Assembly (NCBI GenBank): GCA_028868695.1
Contig: JAGWTZ010000029.1
Coordinates: 1 to 39,715 of the forward strand
Source: Alphaproteobacteria bacterium
GTDB taxonomy: Bacteria; Pseudomonadota; Alphaproteobacteria; Rhizobiales; Aestuariivirgaceae
Length of the DNA: 39,715 bases
Direction: 5' to 3'
Shown here: piece by piece, positions 24,703 to 31,959 of the stretch
Position numbering within the stretch: position 1 is the first letter of the stretch
Layout of the letters: each line of letters starts with the position of its first letter
Position numbers and translations under genes: made by a program
Notes under the pieces: generated by a model
Seen by the model: the letters and a program-made list of their open reading frames with translations, nothing else
The model's database searches: none
What the model was told of the DNA's origin: nothing

Positions 24703-25326
24703 ATGACACTTCGGGTGATTGGAACTGGCTTTGGTCGCACGGGCACGGACTCCATGCGCGAGGCCTTGAACATTCTGGGCTTTGGGTCTTGCCATCACAT
24801 GCATGAGGTGATTGCCAATGAACACCAGAAGCAGCTTTGGCGCGCGCTGGTGCAGGGTGCAAAGCCTGATTGGGAGAAGCTGTTTGAGGGGTATCACGCC
24901 TGCGTGGATTGGCCTTCGGCGCATTATTGGCGCGAGTTGATCGTTGCCCATCCGCAAGCCAAGGTGATCCTCACGCATCGCAGCGCCGAAAGCTGGTGGG
25001 CCAGTTTTGAGAAAACCATTCTGGTGGGCCTCAACAAGAGCACCGATCCGCTGTCCCTCGGCCTGGCGCTGATCCGCGACAAGGTGTTCGGCGGCAGGAT
25101 GAATGACAAGGCCCATGCCATCGCCTGCTATGAGGCCAATGTGAAGGCCGTGCGCGAGACTGTTCCGGCAGCGCGCCTTCTGGTGCATGAGCTGGGCGAT
25201 GGCTGGGAGCCGCTCTGCGCCCATCTTGGCGTGGCCGTGCCCGATGTTGCCTATCCCTCCAGCAACAATGCCGAGGCCTTCAGCGCACGGCACCTGCAAG
25301 GCCCGCAAGCCGGCCATTTGACATAG
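24703..25326 (+). CDS. Sulfotransferase-family-like protein (paralogue of the gene at 9818)
   Basis: The 207-residue protein starts MTLRVIGTGFGRTGTDSMRE and keeps the same landmarks as the protein at 9818-10558: LGFGSCHHMHEV, WRELIVAHPQAKVILTHRSAESWW, NDKAHAIACYEANVKAVRETVP and GDGWEPLCAHLGV. It lacks the C-terminal membrane helix of that paralogue. AGGGG ends 6 bases before ATG 24703, which supports this start over the longer open frame. Members of this group are usually annotated as sulfotransferases on the basis of the P-loop-like GRTGT; substrate and even activity are not established. Confidence 0.78.
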   Translation: MTLRVIGTGFGRTGTDSMREALNILGFGSCHHMHEVIANEHQKQLWRALVQGAKPDWEKLFEGYHACVDWPSAHYWRELIVAHPQAKVILTHRSAESWWASFEKTILVGLNKSTDPLSLGLALIRDKVFGGRMNDKAHAIACYEANVKAVRETVPAARLLVHELGDGWEPLCAHLGVAVPDVAYPSSNNAEAFSARHLQGPQAGHLT

Positions 25327-25401
25327 AGCTCAAAGACCGGCGAGCGAAAGCTACCGCCCGCCAGTCAGTTCATGAACAGGGCCAGCCGGCAGTCACGAAG
25401 T

Positions 25402-25427
25402 TGCCTTCACTTGTGTCACTGAAGGCA
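25402..25427. repeat. Inverted repeat between two convergent genes
   Basis: TGCCTTCA and TGAAGGCA form a perfect 8-bp inverted repeat with a 10-base loop, in the convergent gap between the sulfotransferase-like gene and the DUF4242 gene. No T-run follows on either strand, so it is at best a weak or Rho-assisted terminator. Confidence 0.4.
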
Positions 25428-25494
25428 TCTTCACTGCCGTTATTGCGAAATTGCTACGACAGTGTGGCAGATGCCACGCCAAGGCAGCGCCCGC

Positions 25495-25767
25495 TCATTT
25501 CGCAGTTTGCGGGCCAATCACGGCGGCAACTTCGGTGACCATGTCCGCCGGAAAGCCGCCTTCCTTGGCGTGGCGGCGGATCACGTCGGCGCTTTCAGCT
25601 TCATGCACGCAGTAGATCTTGTCGCCAGCCACATAGCTGGTGTGCCACTTGTAGGGCACGCCCAGACCCGCAACCACATCACAGGACTTGGCAGAAATGC
25701 CGCGCAACTGTTCCGGGGTGAGCTTGGCAGCGTCTTTGATGTTCCGTTCAATGACAAAGAGGGGCAT
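25495..25767 (-). CDS. DUF4242 (nickel-binding-like) small protein
   Basis: The 90-residue protein MPLFVIERNIKDAAKLTPEQ... carries the DUF4242 pattern: YKWHTSYVAGDKIYCVHEAESADVIRRHAKEGGFPADMVTEVAAVIGP. The family forms small ferredoxin-like alpha/beta folds; one studied member (SCO4226) binds nickel. Function is otherwise unknown. The ATG at 25767 has GGAG 8 bases upstream. It is divergent from an AraC-type regulator gene with 155 bases between them, so that regulator may control it. Confidence 0.82.
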   Translation of the reverse strand: MPLFVIERNIKDAAKLTPEQLRGISAKSCDVVAGLGVPYKWHTSYVAGDKIYCVHEAESADVIRRHAKEGGFPADMVTEVAAVIGPQTAK

Positions 25768-25922
25768 TTCATTTCTCCATTTTTGCGCCGCAATCCTTGC
25801 TGGCACGGCAGGCACCTTGGATTGACAACCCATTGCGGCACCAAATTCCGCTATTCCCGATCACGTTTCCATGATCTAACCTCCCGAAAAGTTGATCAAA
25901 ACCACGTTAAGGCGGAAAGCGC

Positions 25923-26903
25923 ATGGCTGTTGACCTTCTTTCCAATGTCTTGGGAAGCATCCGATTGTCTGGCGCCATGTTCCTGCGCGGCGACTATTCC
26001 GCACCTTGGGCGCTGGATTCCCCGGAATCACAGGATTTGTCCAATTTGCTCGCGCCAGAAGCCGAACGGCTGATCCTGTTTCACATCATTCGCAAAGGCC
26101 GCGCCTGGGTGAGCGCCAAGACGGCGCGCGTGGAGGCGGAAGCAGGTGACTTGGTCATCCTGCCCCATGCGGACCGGCATCTGATGGGAAGCTTGCCAGA
26201 TTCCCCCAAGCCCATCCCGATTGCCGATTTGCTGCCGCCCACGCCCTGGCATGGCATCCCGGTTTGCCGCTTCGATGGCGGCGGCGAGGAAACGGGCGTT
26301 GTTTGTGGCTATCTCACTTGCGACGAGCTCATTTTCAATTCATTCCTCAAAAGCCTGCCGCCCCTCATGTGCATCAGGCCACCTTCCGGCTCTGCCGCAG
26401 AGTTGTTCAACGCCTGTGTGAACTTCGCCCTTGATGAGAACAAGGAGGCCCGCATGGGACGGGTGCCGCTTTCCTCGCGCGTGCCGGAAATGCTGTTGAT
26501 TGAAGCCTTGCGGCTTTACAGCAGCACAACGGACAGCACATCCGGCTGGCTGGCGGCCGCCAAAGATCCGGTCTTGCGGCGAGCGCTGGAAAGAGTCCAC
26601 GGTGATCCCGGCAAGGCATGGACGGTGGCAGAACTGGCCAGCGCGGCCCATGCATCCGCAACGGTACTCACCGAGCGGTTCAACTCCATTCTGGGCAAGA
26701 CGCCAACGCGCTATTTGACTGAACTGAGAATGCAATTGGCGGCAGATGCCCTTGCGCGAACTTCAAACAAGATTGCCACCATCGCGGAATCCATTGGGTA
26801 TGGTTCGGAAGAAGCCTTCTCACGCGCTTTCAAAAAGCACGTGGGACTCGCACCAGCCAGCTGGCGCACCAAAAAAATGGCGCCAGAGCATCTGCACGGC
26901 TAG
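25923..26903 (+). CDS. AraC-family transcriptional regulator with a cupin sensor domain
   Basis: The 326-residue protein has an N-terminal cupin-type domain of the cupin_6 group (RLILFHIIRKGRAWVSA, EAGDLVILPHADRHLM, VVCGYLTCDELIFNSFLKSLPPL). The C-terminal AraC DNA-binding domain (about 205-315) has two helix-turn-helix units: WTVAELASAAHASATVLTERF with GKTPTRYLTELRMQLAADAL, and IATIAESIGYGSEEAFSRAFKKHVGLAPASWR. Regulators of this type (RCS-like, cupin_6) commonly sense small reactive compounds and activate a neighbouring detoxification gene. Here the divergent DUF4242 gene is the obvious target, as an inference from orientation. Confidence 0.9.
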   Translation: MAVDLLSNVLGSIRLSGAMFLRGDYSAPWALDSPESQDLSNLLAPEAERLILFHIIRKGRAWVSAKTARVEAEAGDLVILPHADRHLMGSLPDSPKPIPIADLLPPTPWHGIPVCRFDGGGEETGVVCGYLTCDELIFNSFLKSLPPLMCIRPPSGSAAELFNACVNFALDENKEARMGRVPLSSRVPEMLLIEALRLYSSTTDSTSGWLAAAKDPVLRRALERVHGDPGKAWTVAELASAAHASATVLTERFNSILGKTPTRYLTELRMQLAADALARTSNKIATIAESIGYGSEEAFSRAFKKHVGLAPASWRTKKMAPEHLHG

Positions 26904-26916
26904 ATCCGCCAGCCTG

Positions 26917-27747
26917 CTATTGCGCAAACCCGCATTGCTTCTGCTCCATGTCGATCTGCTTGGTGATGCGGATGGCGTTTTCGGCATAGGCTTGCGTCAC
27001 CGAGCCATGGTGCACCGTCTTGTCCTTCAGCGGTGAAACCGCTTCGCACAGGTGGAACACATGCGGTTCGGAGGACTTCGCCTTGCCCTCTTCCGGCGCG
27101 ATCCAATAGACCACGTCCGTGCCGTTGGGGTTCGCGGTACTCTTTGTGGCGGCGGCGATGTCCGTGGTGTCGCGCGCGATGTCCTGCGCTTGTGCTGCCA
27201 CTTCGGGCGAGCAGGCGGTGGTGGGCAGGCCAGCCTTGATCTGCGCGGCGCAGGCGTTCATGTCCTGGGTATATTGCTCGACAGAAGCGGGCTTGAAGTT
27301 CACGCCCATGATGGCGGCAAGAACCGCAAGCACCGCGCCGATGCCGCCGGCGATCTGCTTGTTCTTGGGGTCCATGTCCTTGTCCATGAAGATCAGGACA
27401 AGCAGCGGCAGGAAGGCGATCACCGTCATGATCGCGCCCAGCTGGTTCTGCGCGAAGAAGCTGGCGGCATTGGCGCGACTGGCGGGATCATGCGTGTAGG
27501 CCGCTTTCCACATGATGCTGCCGAGGATTGCAAAAATGGCGATGCCCACCAGCAGGCCAATGAGCAGCGGCATGTTGGCCTGGCCGGTGTCGAACTTGTG
27601 GTGCAGCAGCAGATAGATCGCATAGCCCTCGCCAGCGATCGCAATCAGCCAGCAAATCCAGGCATAGAGGCGCTGGCTTGAGGCCTTGCTCTGCTGGCCT
27701 TGCGAGGCCTGCCAATCCTTGGTGACGTCCGGCTTGTTGTCTGGCAT
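26917..27747 (-). CDS. Membrane protein of unknown function
   Basis: The 276-residue protein has a polar N-terminus (MPDNKPDVTKDWQASQGQQS) and four predicted membrane helices at about 29-48, 60-77, 103-121 and 131-148. A soluble C-terminal region of about 125 residues contains four cysteines (in MNACAAQI, TTACSPEV, FHLCEAVS and KQCGFAQ) that could form disulfides if periplasmic. I do not recognise a family. ATG 27745-27747 is chosen because the upstream extension of the frame is not helical and spans the gap to the divergent gene. No obvious partner adjoins it. Confidence 0.65.
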   Translation of the reverse strand: MPDNKPDVTKDWQASQGQQSKASSQRLYAWICWLIAIAGEGYAIYLLLHHKFDTGQANMPLLIGLLVGIAIFAILGSIMWKAAYTHDPASRANAASFFAQNQLGAIMTVIAFLPLLVLIFMDKDMDPKNKQIAGGIGAVLAVLAAIMGVNFKPASVEQYTQDMNACAAQIKAGLPTTACSPEVAAQAQDIARDTTDIAAATKSTANPNGTDVVYWIAPEEGKAKSSEPHVFHLCEAVSPLKDKTVHHGSVTQAYAENAIRITKQIDMEQKQCGFAQ

Positions 27748-27843
27748 GGTTTTCCCCAATCTTGCGTGCTTGCAACCCGCGTGGAATTGCACGATGCGCG
27801 GGAGTTTGGCAGAACATTACAGCTTGTCAACATTGGAGCCATC

Positions 27844-28710
27844 ATGAGCATCAAAATCGGCCTGCAGCTTTATTCAGTGCGCCAGTCTCTCGCCAAGGCG
27901 CCGTGGGAAACGCTGGAGGGCGTGGCCAAGGCTGGCTTCACTGATCTTGAGGCAGCGAACCATCACGCCCGCACCGACCCCGGCGTGGGCTTTGGCGTGG
28001 GCGCGAAGGAATTGCGGCAGAGGCTGGCCGATCTTGGCCTTTCCATCCATGGCTGCCACATCAACCCGCTCACCCCCGATGTGCTGCCTGCCGCACTTGA
28101 TTATCAGGCGGAGCTTGGAAACAAGCAGTTCGGCTGTGACATCGAATTCTATCCGCGCGGAGACATGGATTACCTGAAGCGGCGCTGCGCGTTTTTCAAT
28201 TCGGTTGGCGAGATGGCCAAGGCGCGCGGCATGCGCTTCTACTATCACAACCACTTCCAGGAGTTCCAGAAGATCAACGGGCGGCATGTCTATGACCTTG
28301 TGTTGGAGAACACCGACCCCGCGCTCGTGTTCCTTGAGCTGGACACCTATTGGATCTATCGCGGCGGGCAGGACCCGATCGCCCTGATGCAGCGCCACGC
28401 CGGTCGCATCATCCTCCTCCACCAGAAGGATTTCCCCGCCAATGCGCCGCAGCCGCTGAACCTCTATGACGGCGTGGTCTCGCTTGATGAGAACATCGAC
28501 ATGAAGGTGTTTGACGAGCGCAAGGATGTGCGCTGCTTCACCGAGATCGGCACGGGCATCCTGCCGATCCAGGACATCATCAACGCCGCCGCCAAGCTGC
28601 CCCATCTCAGCCACATCATCCTGGAACAGGACCACACGGCCTTGCCGGAGCTTGAATCGATCCGCCGCAGCAAGGAAGCGTTCTTCTCCAAGTTCACCGG
28701 CGTGGCGTGA
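27844..28710 (+). CDS. Sugar phosphate isomerase/epimerase-like TIM-barrel protein
   Basis: The 288-residue protein begins MSIKIGLQLYSVRQSLAKAPWETLEGVAKAGFTDLEA, the usual start of the xylose-isomerase-like TIM-barrel (AP_endonuc_2) family. Likely metal-binding positions appear in RFYYHNHFQEF, VFLELDTYWIYRGG, IILLHQKDFP and CFTEIGTGILP, in the order expected. Members include inosose isomerases, hydroxypyruvate isomerase and D-psicose epimerases; substrate is open. It is a single gene between a membrane protein and two exported proteins. Confidence 0.85.
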   Translation: MSIKIGLQLYSVRQSLAKAPWETLEGVAKAGFTDLEAANHHARTDPGVGFGVGAKELRQRLADLGLSIHGCHINPLTPDVLPAALDYQAELGNKQFGCDIEFYPRGDMDYLKRRCAFFNSVGEMAKARGMRFYYHNHFQEFQKINGRHVYDLVLENTDPALVFLELDTYWIYRGGQDPIALMQRHAGRIILLHQKDFPANAPQPLNLYDGVVSLDENIDMKVFDERKDVRCFTEIGTGILPIQDIINAAAKLPHLSHIILEQDHTALPELESIRRSKEAFFSKFTGVA

Positions 28711-28792
28711 GGCGCTGGCCGGCGCGGCGTTCCGGCGAATTGACAGGGGCGGCCACGCATTCCACATTGCCGCAGCGACAAAGGAGGCTGCC

Positions 28793-29365
28793 ATGCGCCT
28801 TGCCCTCATCCTGACCGGCCTCACCTTGGCCAGCGCCGCGCGCGCCGATGATGCCGCCTTGCAGGCGCAGGTGTTCGGCCATGCGCTGGGCAAGGACGCG
28901 GGCTTTGCCTGCTTCAGCCGGGTTTATGACAAGCCGCATCTTGCTTCGCACCCCAGGCAGAATGTCACGTCCATCATGCTGCTGGTGAAGGGCGTGACGG
29001 AAGACACGGTTCACTACAATGCCAGCGTGGATTTCCGCTTCCGCAAGAGCGGCAAGCATTTCCAGGCTTACGGCGAGTGCCCCTCGGTTGCCGTGGAAGG
29101 CGGCAAGCCGGGGGAACTTCATTGCGGCATTGATTGCGATGGCGGCACCATCAATGTGAACCTGAAGGATGCGGACACGCTTCTCGTCAAGCTGCCGGAT
29201 GGCATCGCGGTGAGTGACCCAGCCGACGCCAATGACCAAGGCCCGTCCATGGGCCGCTTCGGCAGCGACGACAAGGTGTTCAAGCTGACGCGCGTTTCCG
29301 GCAGCAATTGCCTGCCGCTGGCGGCCGAGGATGCGGACAAGGCCGCCCTCAAGGCGCTGAAATGA
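28793..29365 (+). CDS. Exported protein of unknown function
   Basis: The 190-residue protein has a short signal peptide (MRLALILTGLTLASAARADD, cleavage near ARA). The mature part holds four cysteines (ACFSRVY, GECPSVAV, LHCGIDCDGG), likely paired in the periplasm, and another in SNCLPL. Segments such as DFRFRKSGKHFQAYGEC and GGTINVNLKDADTLLVKLPDGI suggest a beta-rich fold; I do not recognise the family. AAGGAGG lies 5 bases before the ATG. Its TGA stop overlaps the ATG of the next gene (ATGA at 29362-29365), so the two are translationally coupled. Confidence 0.75.
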   Translation: MRLALILTGLTLASAARADDAALQAQVFGHALGKDAGFACFSRVYDKPHLASHPRQNVTSIMLLVKGVTEDTVHYNASVDFRFRKSGKHFQAYGECPSVAVEGGKPGELHCGIDCDGGTINVNLKDADTLLVKLPDGIAVSDPADANDQGPSMGRFGSDDKVFKLTRVSGSNCLPLAAEDADKAALKALK

Positions 29366-29799
29366 AATTCCCCAGCCGCCGCAGTTTGGTGGCCGCTGCC
29401 CTGGCCGCCACTGGCGCAAGCGCAGCCAAGGCCGACGACGCACCTGCCAAGCTGCGCGTGGTCTATCATCTGGCGGATCTTGAGAAGGTGAATTTCGTTC
29501 TCTCCAACATGCAAAACCATCTCAAGGGCGGCGGCGGGCCGGAGAAGGTGACGCTGGCGCTGGTGGTGCATGGCCCTGCCCTGGCCGCCTTCAGGCGAAT
29601 GGATGGCAATGTGGCGGTGAGCGGCCCGGTGGCGGCACTTCTCGCAGCTGGCGTGGGCTTTCATGCCTGCGGCAACACGCTCAAAGGCATGAAGATCAGT
29701 GTTGGCGACTTGCTGGAAGGCTTTGCCGAAGTGCCCGAAGGCGGCGTGGTGCGCCTCGCAGCACTGCAGGGACAAGGCTGGGCCTATTTGCGGCCGTGA
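29362..29799 (+). CDS. Exported DsrE-family-like protein with a Tat-like signal
   Basis: The 145-residue protein starts MKFPSRRSLVAAALAATGAS, with twin arginines before a hydrophobic stretch and an alanine-rich cleavage region (SAAKADD), resembling a Tat signal. The mature part (LRVVYHLADLEKVNFVLSNMQNHLKGG, VTLALVVHGPALAAF, GVGFHACGNTLKGM, EVPEGGVVRLAALQGQGWAYLRP) matches periplasmic DsrE/DsrF-like proteins of sulfur-relay ancestry. The single conserved Cys lies in FHACGNTL. It overlaps the preceding gene by four bases, so the two form a coupled pair. Confidence 0.85.
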   Translation: MKFPSRRSLVAAALAATGASAAKADDAPAKLRVVYHLADLEKVNFVLSNMQNHLKGGGGPEKVTLALVVHGPALAAFRRMDGNVAVSGPVAALLAAGVGFHACGNTLKGMKISVGDLLEGFAEVPEGGVVRLAALQGQGWAYLRP

Positions 29800-29899
29800 G
29801 GCCTTTGCCGCATCTCTCCCACCAGCGGTTTGAGAAAAGCCCCCGCGCCGCGAGGCGGCGGCGCTTGGCAAGCACAGTTTCCCACGATAGTTTCGCACC

Positions 29900-30745
29900 A
29901 TGACCAGCCTCAACCCAGCCACGCGCCGTGATGCCGCTGCCCTCACCCGGGCGGATGTGGGGCTGTTTGTGCTGGCGGGGTTTGTGATTGCTTCACTGAA
30001 GGATGTTTCGGCACGTGATGGGCTGCTGGCCTTCCTCGATGGGCTGGCGCGGCAGAACCTGTTCTTCTGCTTTGCGGTTTATGTGGCGGGGTGGCGGCTG
30101 TTGCGCAGCCCGGCCCGCGCCGCCTCGGGGTTTGACATTGGGCTCCTCATCATCGCGGCGCTGCTGTTTGCGCTGGCGGCCTATCTCGGCCAGCCGCTGG
30201 CGGCGGGGCTGGTGCTCACGGTGCTGGTGCTGGCCTTCGCCACGCAGCGGCCCGAGCCTGAATTCCGCTCAGCCCTGATCGTGATGGGGGCGATGGCGGT
30301 GAATTGTTTCTGGGGGCCGCTGATGTTCCAGACCTTCACGGACCAGATCATCGGCATCGACGTGACCGCGCTGCGCATGATCAATGCCGTGCTGCGGCCC
30401 GACATCACCTCAAACGGCGCCACCTTCCGCACCGGCGAAGGCTTCTCGATCATCGTCATTGGCGCCTGTTCGGTGTTCAACAGCGCGTCAGTGGCCGTGC
30501 TGGCCGCCACGGCGATTTCGCAACGCCTCAAGACGTGGATGGGCAAGCGCGACATCGCCGCCATGGCCGCCGTGCTGCTGGTGATGCTGGCGATGAATTC
30601 AGGCCGGCTGGCCATTCTGGGCTGGAGCCGCGACAACTATCTCTTCTGGCACAATGGGCCAGGCGTTGTCTGGTTCGGCCTTGGCGAGACAGCGGTGATC
30701 GCCATTGTGGCCACGCTCTGCGCCAGATGGGCAGCCCGCGCGTGA
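29900..30745 (+). CDS. Exosortase/archaeosortase-family membrane protein
   Basis: The 281-residue protein has about seven to eight membrane helices. Its C-terminal half shows the exosortase layout: Cys190 in IGACSVFNS (family form ACSG), Arg236 in MNSGRLAI (family form N-x-x-R) and His251 in FWHNGPGVVWFG (family form H-x-x-x-G). The region before it (TALRMINAVLRPDITSNGATFRTGEGFSIIVI) matches the lead-in to the catalytic Cys. Exosortases are thought to cleave C-terminal sorting signals and pass the protein on to the envelope. Gly after CS is replaced by Val, so it sits off the main branch. Its TGA overlaps the GTG of the next gene (GTGA), giving tight coupling. Four microproteins with shared C-termini follow and are its likely substrates. 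Confidence 0.78.
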   Translation: MTSLNPATRRDAAALTRADVGLFVLAGFVIASLKDVSARDGLLAFLDGLARQNLFFCFAVYVAGWRLLRSPARAASGFDIGLLIIAALLFALAAYLGQPLAAGLVLTVLVLAFATQRPEPEFRSALIVMGAMAVNCFWGPLMFQTFTDQIIGIDVTALRMINAVLRPDITSNGATFRTGEGFSIIVIGACSVFNSASVAVLAATAISQRLKTWMGKRDIAAMAAVLLVMLAMNSGRLAILGWSRDNYLFWHNGPGVVWFGLGETAVIAIVATLCARWAARA

Positions 30746-31278
30746 CAGTTCCGCCTGCCTTGCGGCCGCGGCTGATGCTGGCCGCACTTGCTGCCGTGCT
30801 GCTGGCGCTGAAGCTGTTGGCGCCGGGCGAAATTGAGCAAATTCCCGCCGACACCCTGCTGCAGCGGCTTGGCGACCAATTGGCGGCACGCGGCACAGGG
30901 CCGGTGCAGTTCTCGCAGCGCGCGGATTTGGCAGGCTCCCACCAGCTCACCTTCCGCCTTCCGGATTGCCCATCGCCCTTGCGCGTGGTGGCCGTTTCCA
31001 CGCAGGAAGACCTTTCCTCGGCGGCAAGGATCGCAACACCAGCAGGCCTCGCCGCGCCGGAGATTGCGGTCTTTGCCCAGGGTGAGGAACATGGAATGGG
31101 CGGGCGGCTGGCGATGCGGCTGAGCGCTGTTAAAAACTATCTCGGGCTCAAGTTCGGGCTCACTGACATTGCCCCATCCGGCACCTTGCTTGCGGTCGTC
31201 CATGATGCCTCATGCGTGGGCTACAGGGCTGTGGATTGGCCTGCGTTGTGGTCAGCCATTGGCCTGCAGAGCAGTTAA
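30742..31278 (+). CDS. Membrane-anchored protein coupled to the exosortase gene
   Basis: The 178-residue protein starts at GTG 30742, which overlaps the exosortase stop codon. One N-terminal membrane helix (about 11-27) precedes a periplasmic domain with two cysteines (Cys76 in LPDCPSPL and Cys158 in HDASCVGY). Exosortase genes are commonly followed by an EpsI-like protein with one anchor and a periplasmic domain. Position and topology fit, but I cannot align it with EpsI confidently. It is most likely an accessory factor of the exosortase. The longer frame upstream lies in the exosortase gene and is a shadow. Confidence 0.6.
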   Translation: MTVPPALRPRLMLAALAAVLLALKLLAPGEIEQIPADTLLQRLGDQLAARGTGPVQFSQRADLAGSHQLTFRLPDCPSPLRVVAVSTQEDLSSAARIATPAGLAAPEIAVFAQGEEHGMGGRLAMRLSAVKNYLGLKFGLTDIAPSGTLLAVVHDASCVGYRAVDWPALWSAIGLQSS

Positions 31279-31295
31279 ATATTGCAGCTTTGTCA

Positions 31296-31304
31296 TGTTA
31301 TGCT
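31296..31304 (+). promoter_or_regulatory. Possible extended -10 promoter element for the microprotein array
   Basis: TGTTATGCT contains the extended -10 form TGnTATnnT, 39 bases before the first microprotein start. The best -35 candidate is poor. If active, it would allow the four microproteins to be expressed separately from the exosortase. Confidence 0.3.
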
Positions 31305-31343
31305 AGCCTCACCCTGTTTCGGGGATTCAATCGGGAGACTACA

Positions 31344-31532
31344 ATGAAGTTTTTGACGGCAATTTCGGGCGCCATGCTGGTTCTGGGCAGCACAACAGCG
31401 GCATGGGCCGGAACGGTGCCAACGCCGGGACCTACGCCAGGGCCGGTGCTGGGAATGGTGGCGGGGCCATGGGGCCTGGTTGCGGCCGGGGTTGGCTATT
31501 GCGCCTACCGGGCACTGAAAACTCGGCGCTGA
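31344..31532 (+). CDS. Microprotein 1 of the exosortase-linked array
   Basis: The 62-residue secreted peptide has a signal peptide (MKFLTAISGAMLVLGSTTAA, cleavage after AWA), a Pro-rich linker (VPTPGPTPGP) and a 28-residue C-terminus: VLGMVAGPWGLVAAGVGY then CAYRALKTRR. The end has the three parts of an exosortase sorting signal: Pro motif, hydrophobic helix, basic tail. The linker is longer than in the other three copies and it is the most diverged member, with Cys53 where the others have Gly. GGGAG lies 8 bases before the ATG. It is too short to be a catalytic protein. Confidence 0.75.
   Translation: MKFLTAISGAMLVLGSTTAAWAGTVPTPGPTPGPVLGMVAGPWGLVAAGVGYCAYRALKTRR
31446..31532 (+). repeat. 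C-terminal core unit 1 of four (87 bp)
   Basis: The last 28 codons and stop of microprotein 1 align without gaps to units at 31640-31726, 31841-31927 and 32041-32127. Most differences among units 2-4 are in third codon positions, whereas unit 1 has several amino-acid changes. Confidence 0.8.
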
Positions 31533-31561
31533 TTTTCATTTGCTGATGGGAGGAAACTGAC

Positions 31562-31726
31562 ATGAGATCATTTCTTGCATTTGGTTTTCTGACGCTCAGC
31601 GCCACGGCCGCGATGGCGCAAGTGGCCACGCCCGGCCCGGTGATTGGCGTGGTGGCCGGGCCTTGGGGCGTGGTGGCGATGGGCCTAGGCTATGGCGCCT
31701 ACCGCGCCTACAAGGCGTTGCGCTGA
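31562..31726 (+). CDS. Microprotein 2 of the exosortase-linked array
   Basis: The 54-residue peptide has a signal peptide (MRSFLAFGFLTLSATAAMA, cleavage after AMA), then QVATPGP and the 28-residue core VIGVVAGPWGVVAMGLGY with GAYRAYKALR. Only about seven residues separate the predicted signal cleavage site from the core. GGGAGG lies 8 bases before the ATG. It is 29 bases behind microprotein 1, on the same strand and probably in the same transcript. The basic ending RAYKALR is identical in microproteins 2, 3 and 4. Confidence 0.75.
   Translation: MRSFLAFGFLTLSATAAMAQVATPGPVIGVVAGPWGVVAMGLGYGAYRAYKALR
31640..31726 (+). repeat. C-terminal core unit 2 of four (87 bp)
   Basis: The unit aligns without gaps to the other three. 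Compared with unit 3, differences are mostly third-position or conservative (ATT/GTT, GTG/GTT, GTG/CTG, GGC/GGT, GCG/GCA), which indicates selection on the peptide. Confidence 0.8.
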
Positions 31727-31762
31727 CTTGAAATTGCCTGCGGGCAAGTTGGGGAGGACGGA

Positions 31763-31927
31763 ATGAGACTATTGCTGACACTTGCGTTCACGGTTTCGGG
31801 GGCATCGCTGGCTTTTGCGCTCGCGCCATCGCCCGCACCCGTGGTTGGCGTTGTGGCCGGGCCTTGGGGCCTGGTGGCGGCGGGCATCGGCTATGGTGCC
31901 TACCGCGCCTACAAGGCATTGCGCTGA
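31763..31927 (+). CDS. Microprotein 3 of the exosortase-linked array
   Basis: The 54-residue peptide has a signal peptide (MRLLLTLAFTVSGASLAFA, cleavage after AFA), then LAPSPAP and the core VVGVVAGPWGLVAAGIGY with GAYRAYKALR. The linker here reads PSPAP rather than PGP, so the Pro-x-Pro pattern, not the Gly, is shared by all four. GGGGAGG lies 5 bases before the ATG. It is 36 bases behind microprotein 2. Confidence 0.75.
   Translation: MRLLLTLAFTVSGASLAFALAPSPAPVVGVVAGPWGLVAAGIGYGAYRAYKALR
31841..31927 (+). repeat. C-terminal core unit 3 of four (87 bp)
   Basis: Aligns without gaps to the other units. The GPWG codons (GGG CCT TGG GGC) are identical in units 2, 3 and 4 and nearly so in unit 1. 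Confidence 0.8.
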
Positions 31928-31959
31928 ACTGAAGGTCTTCTGAGATTGGGGAGTTGGAC

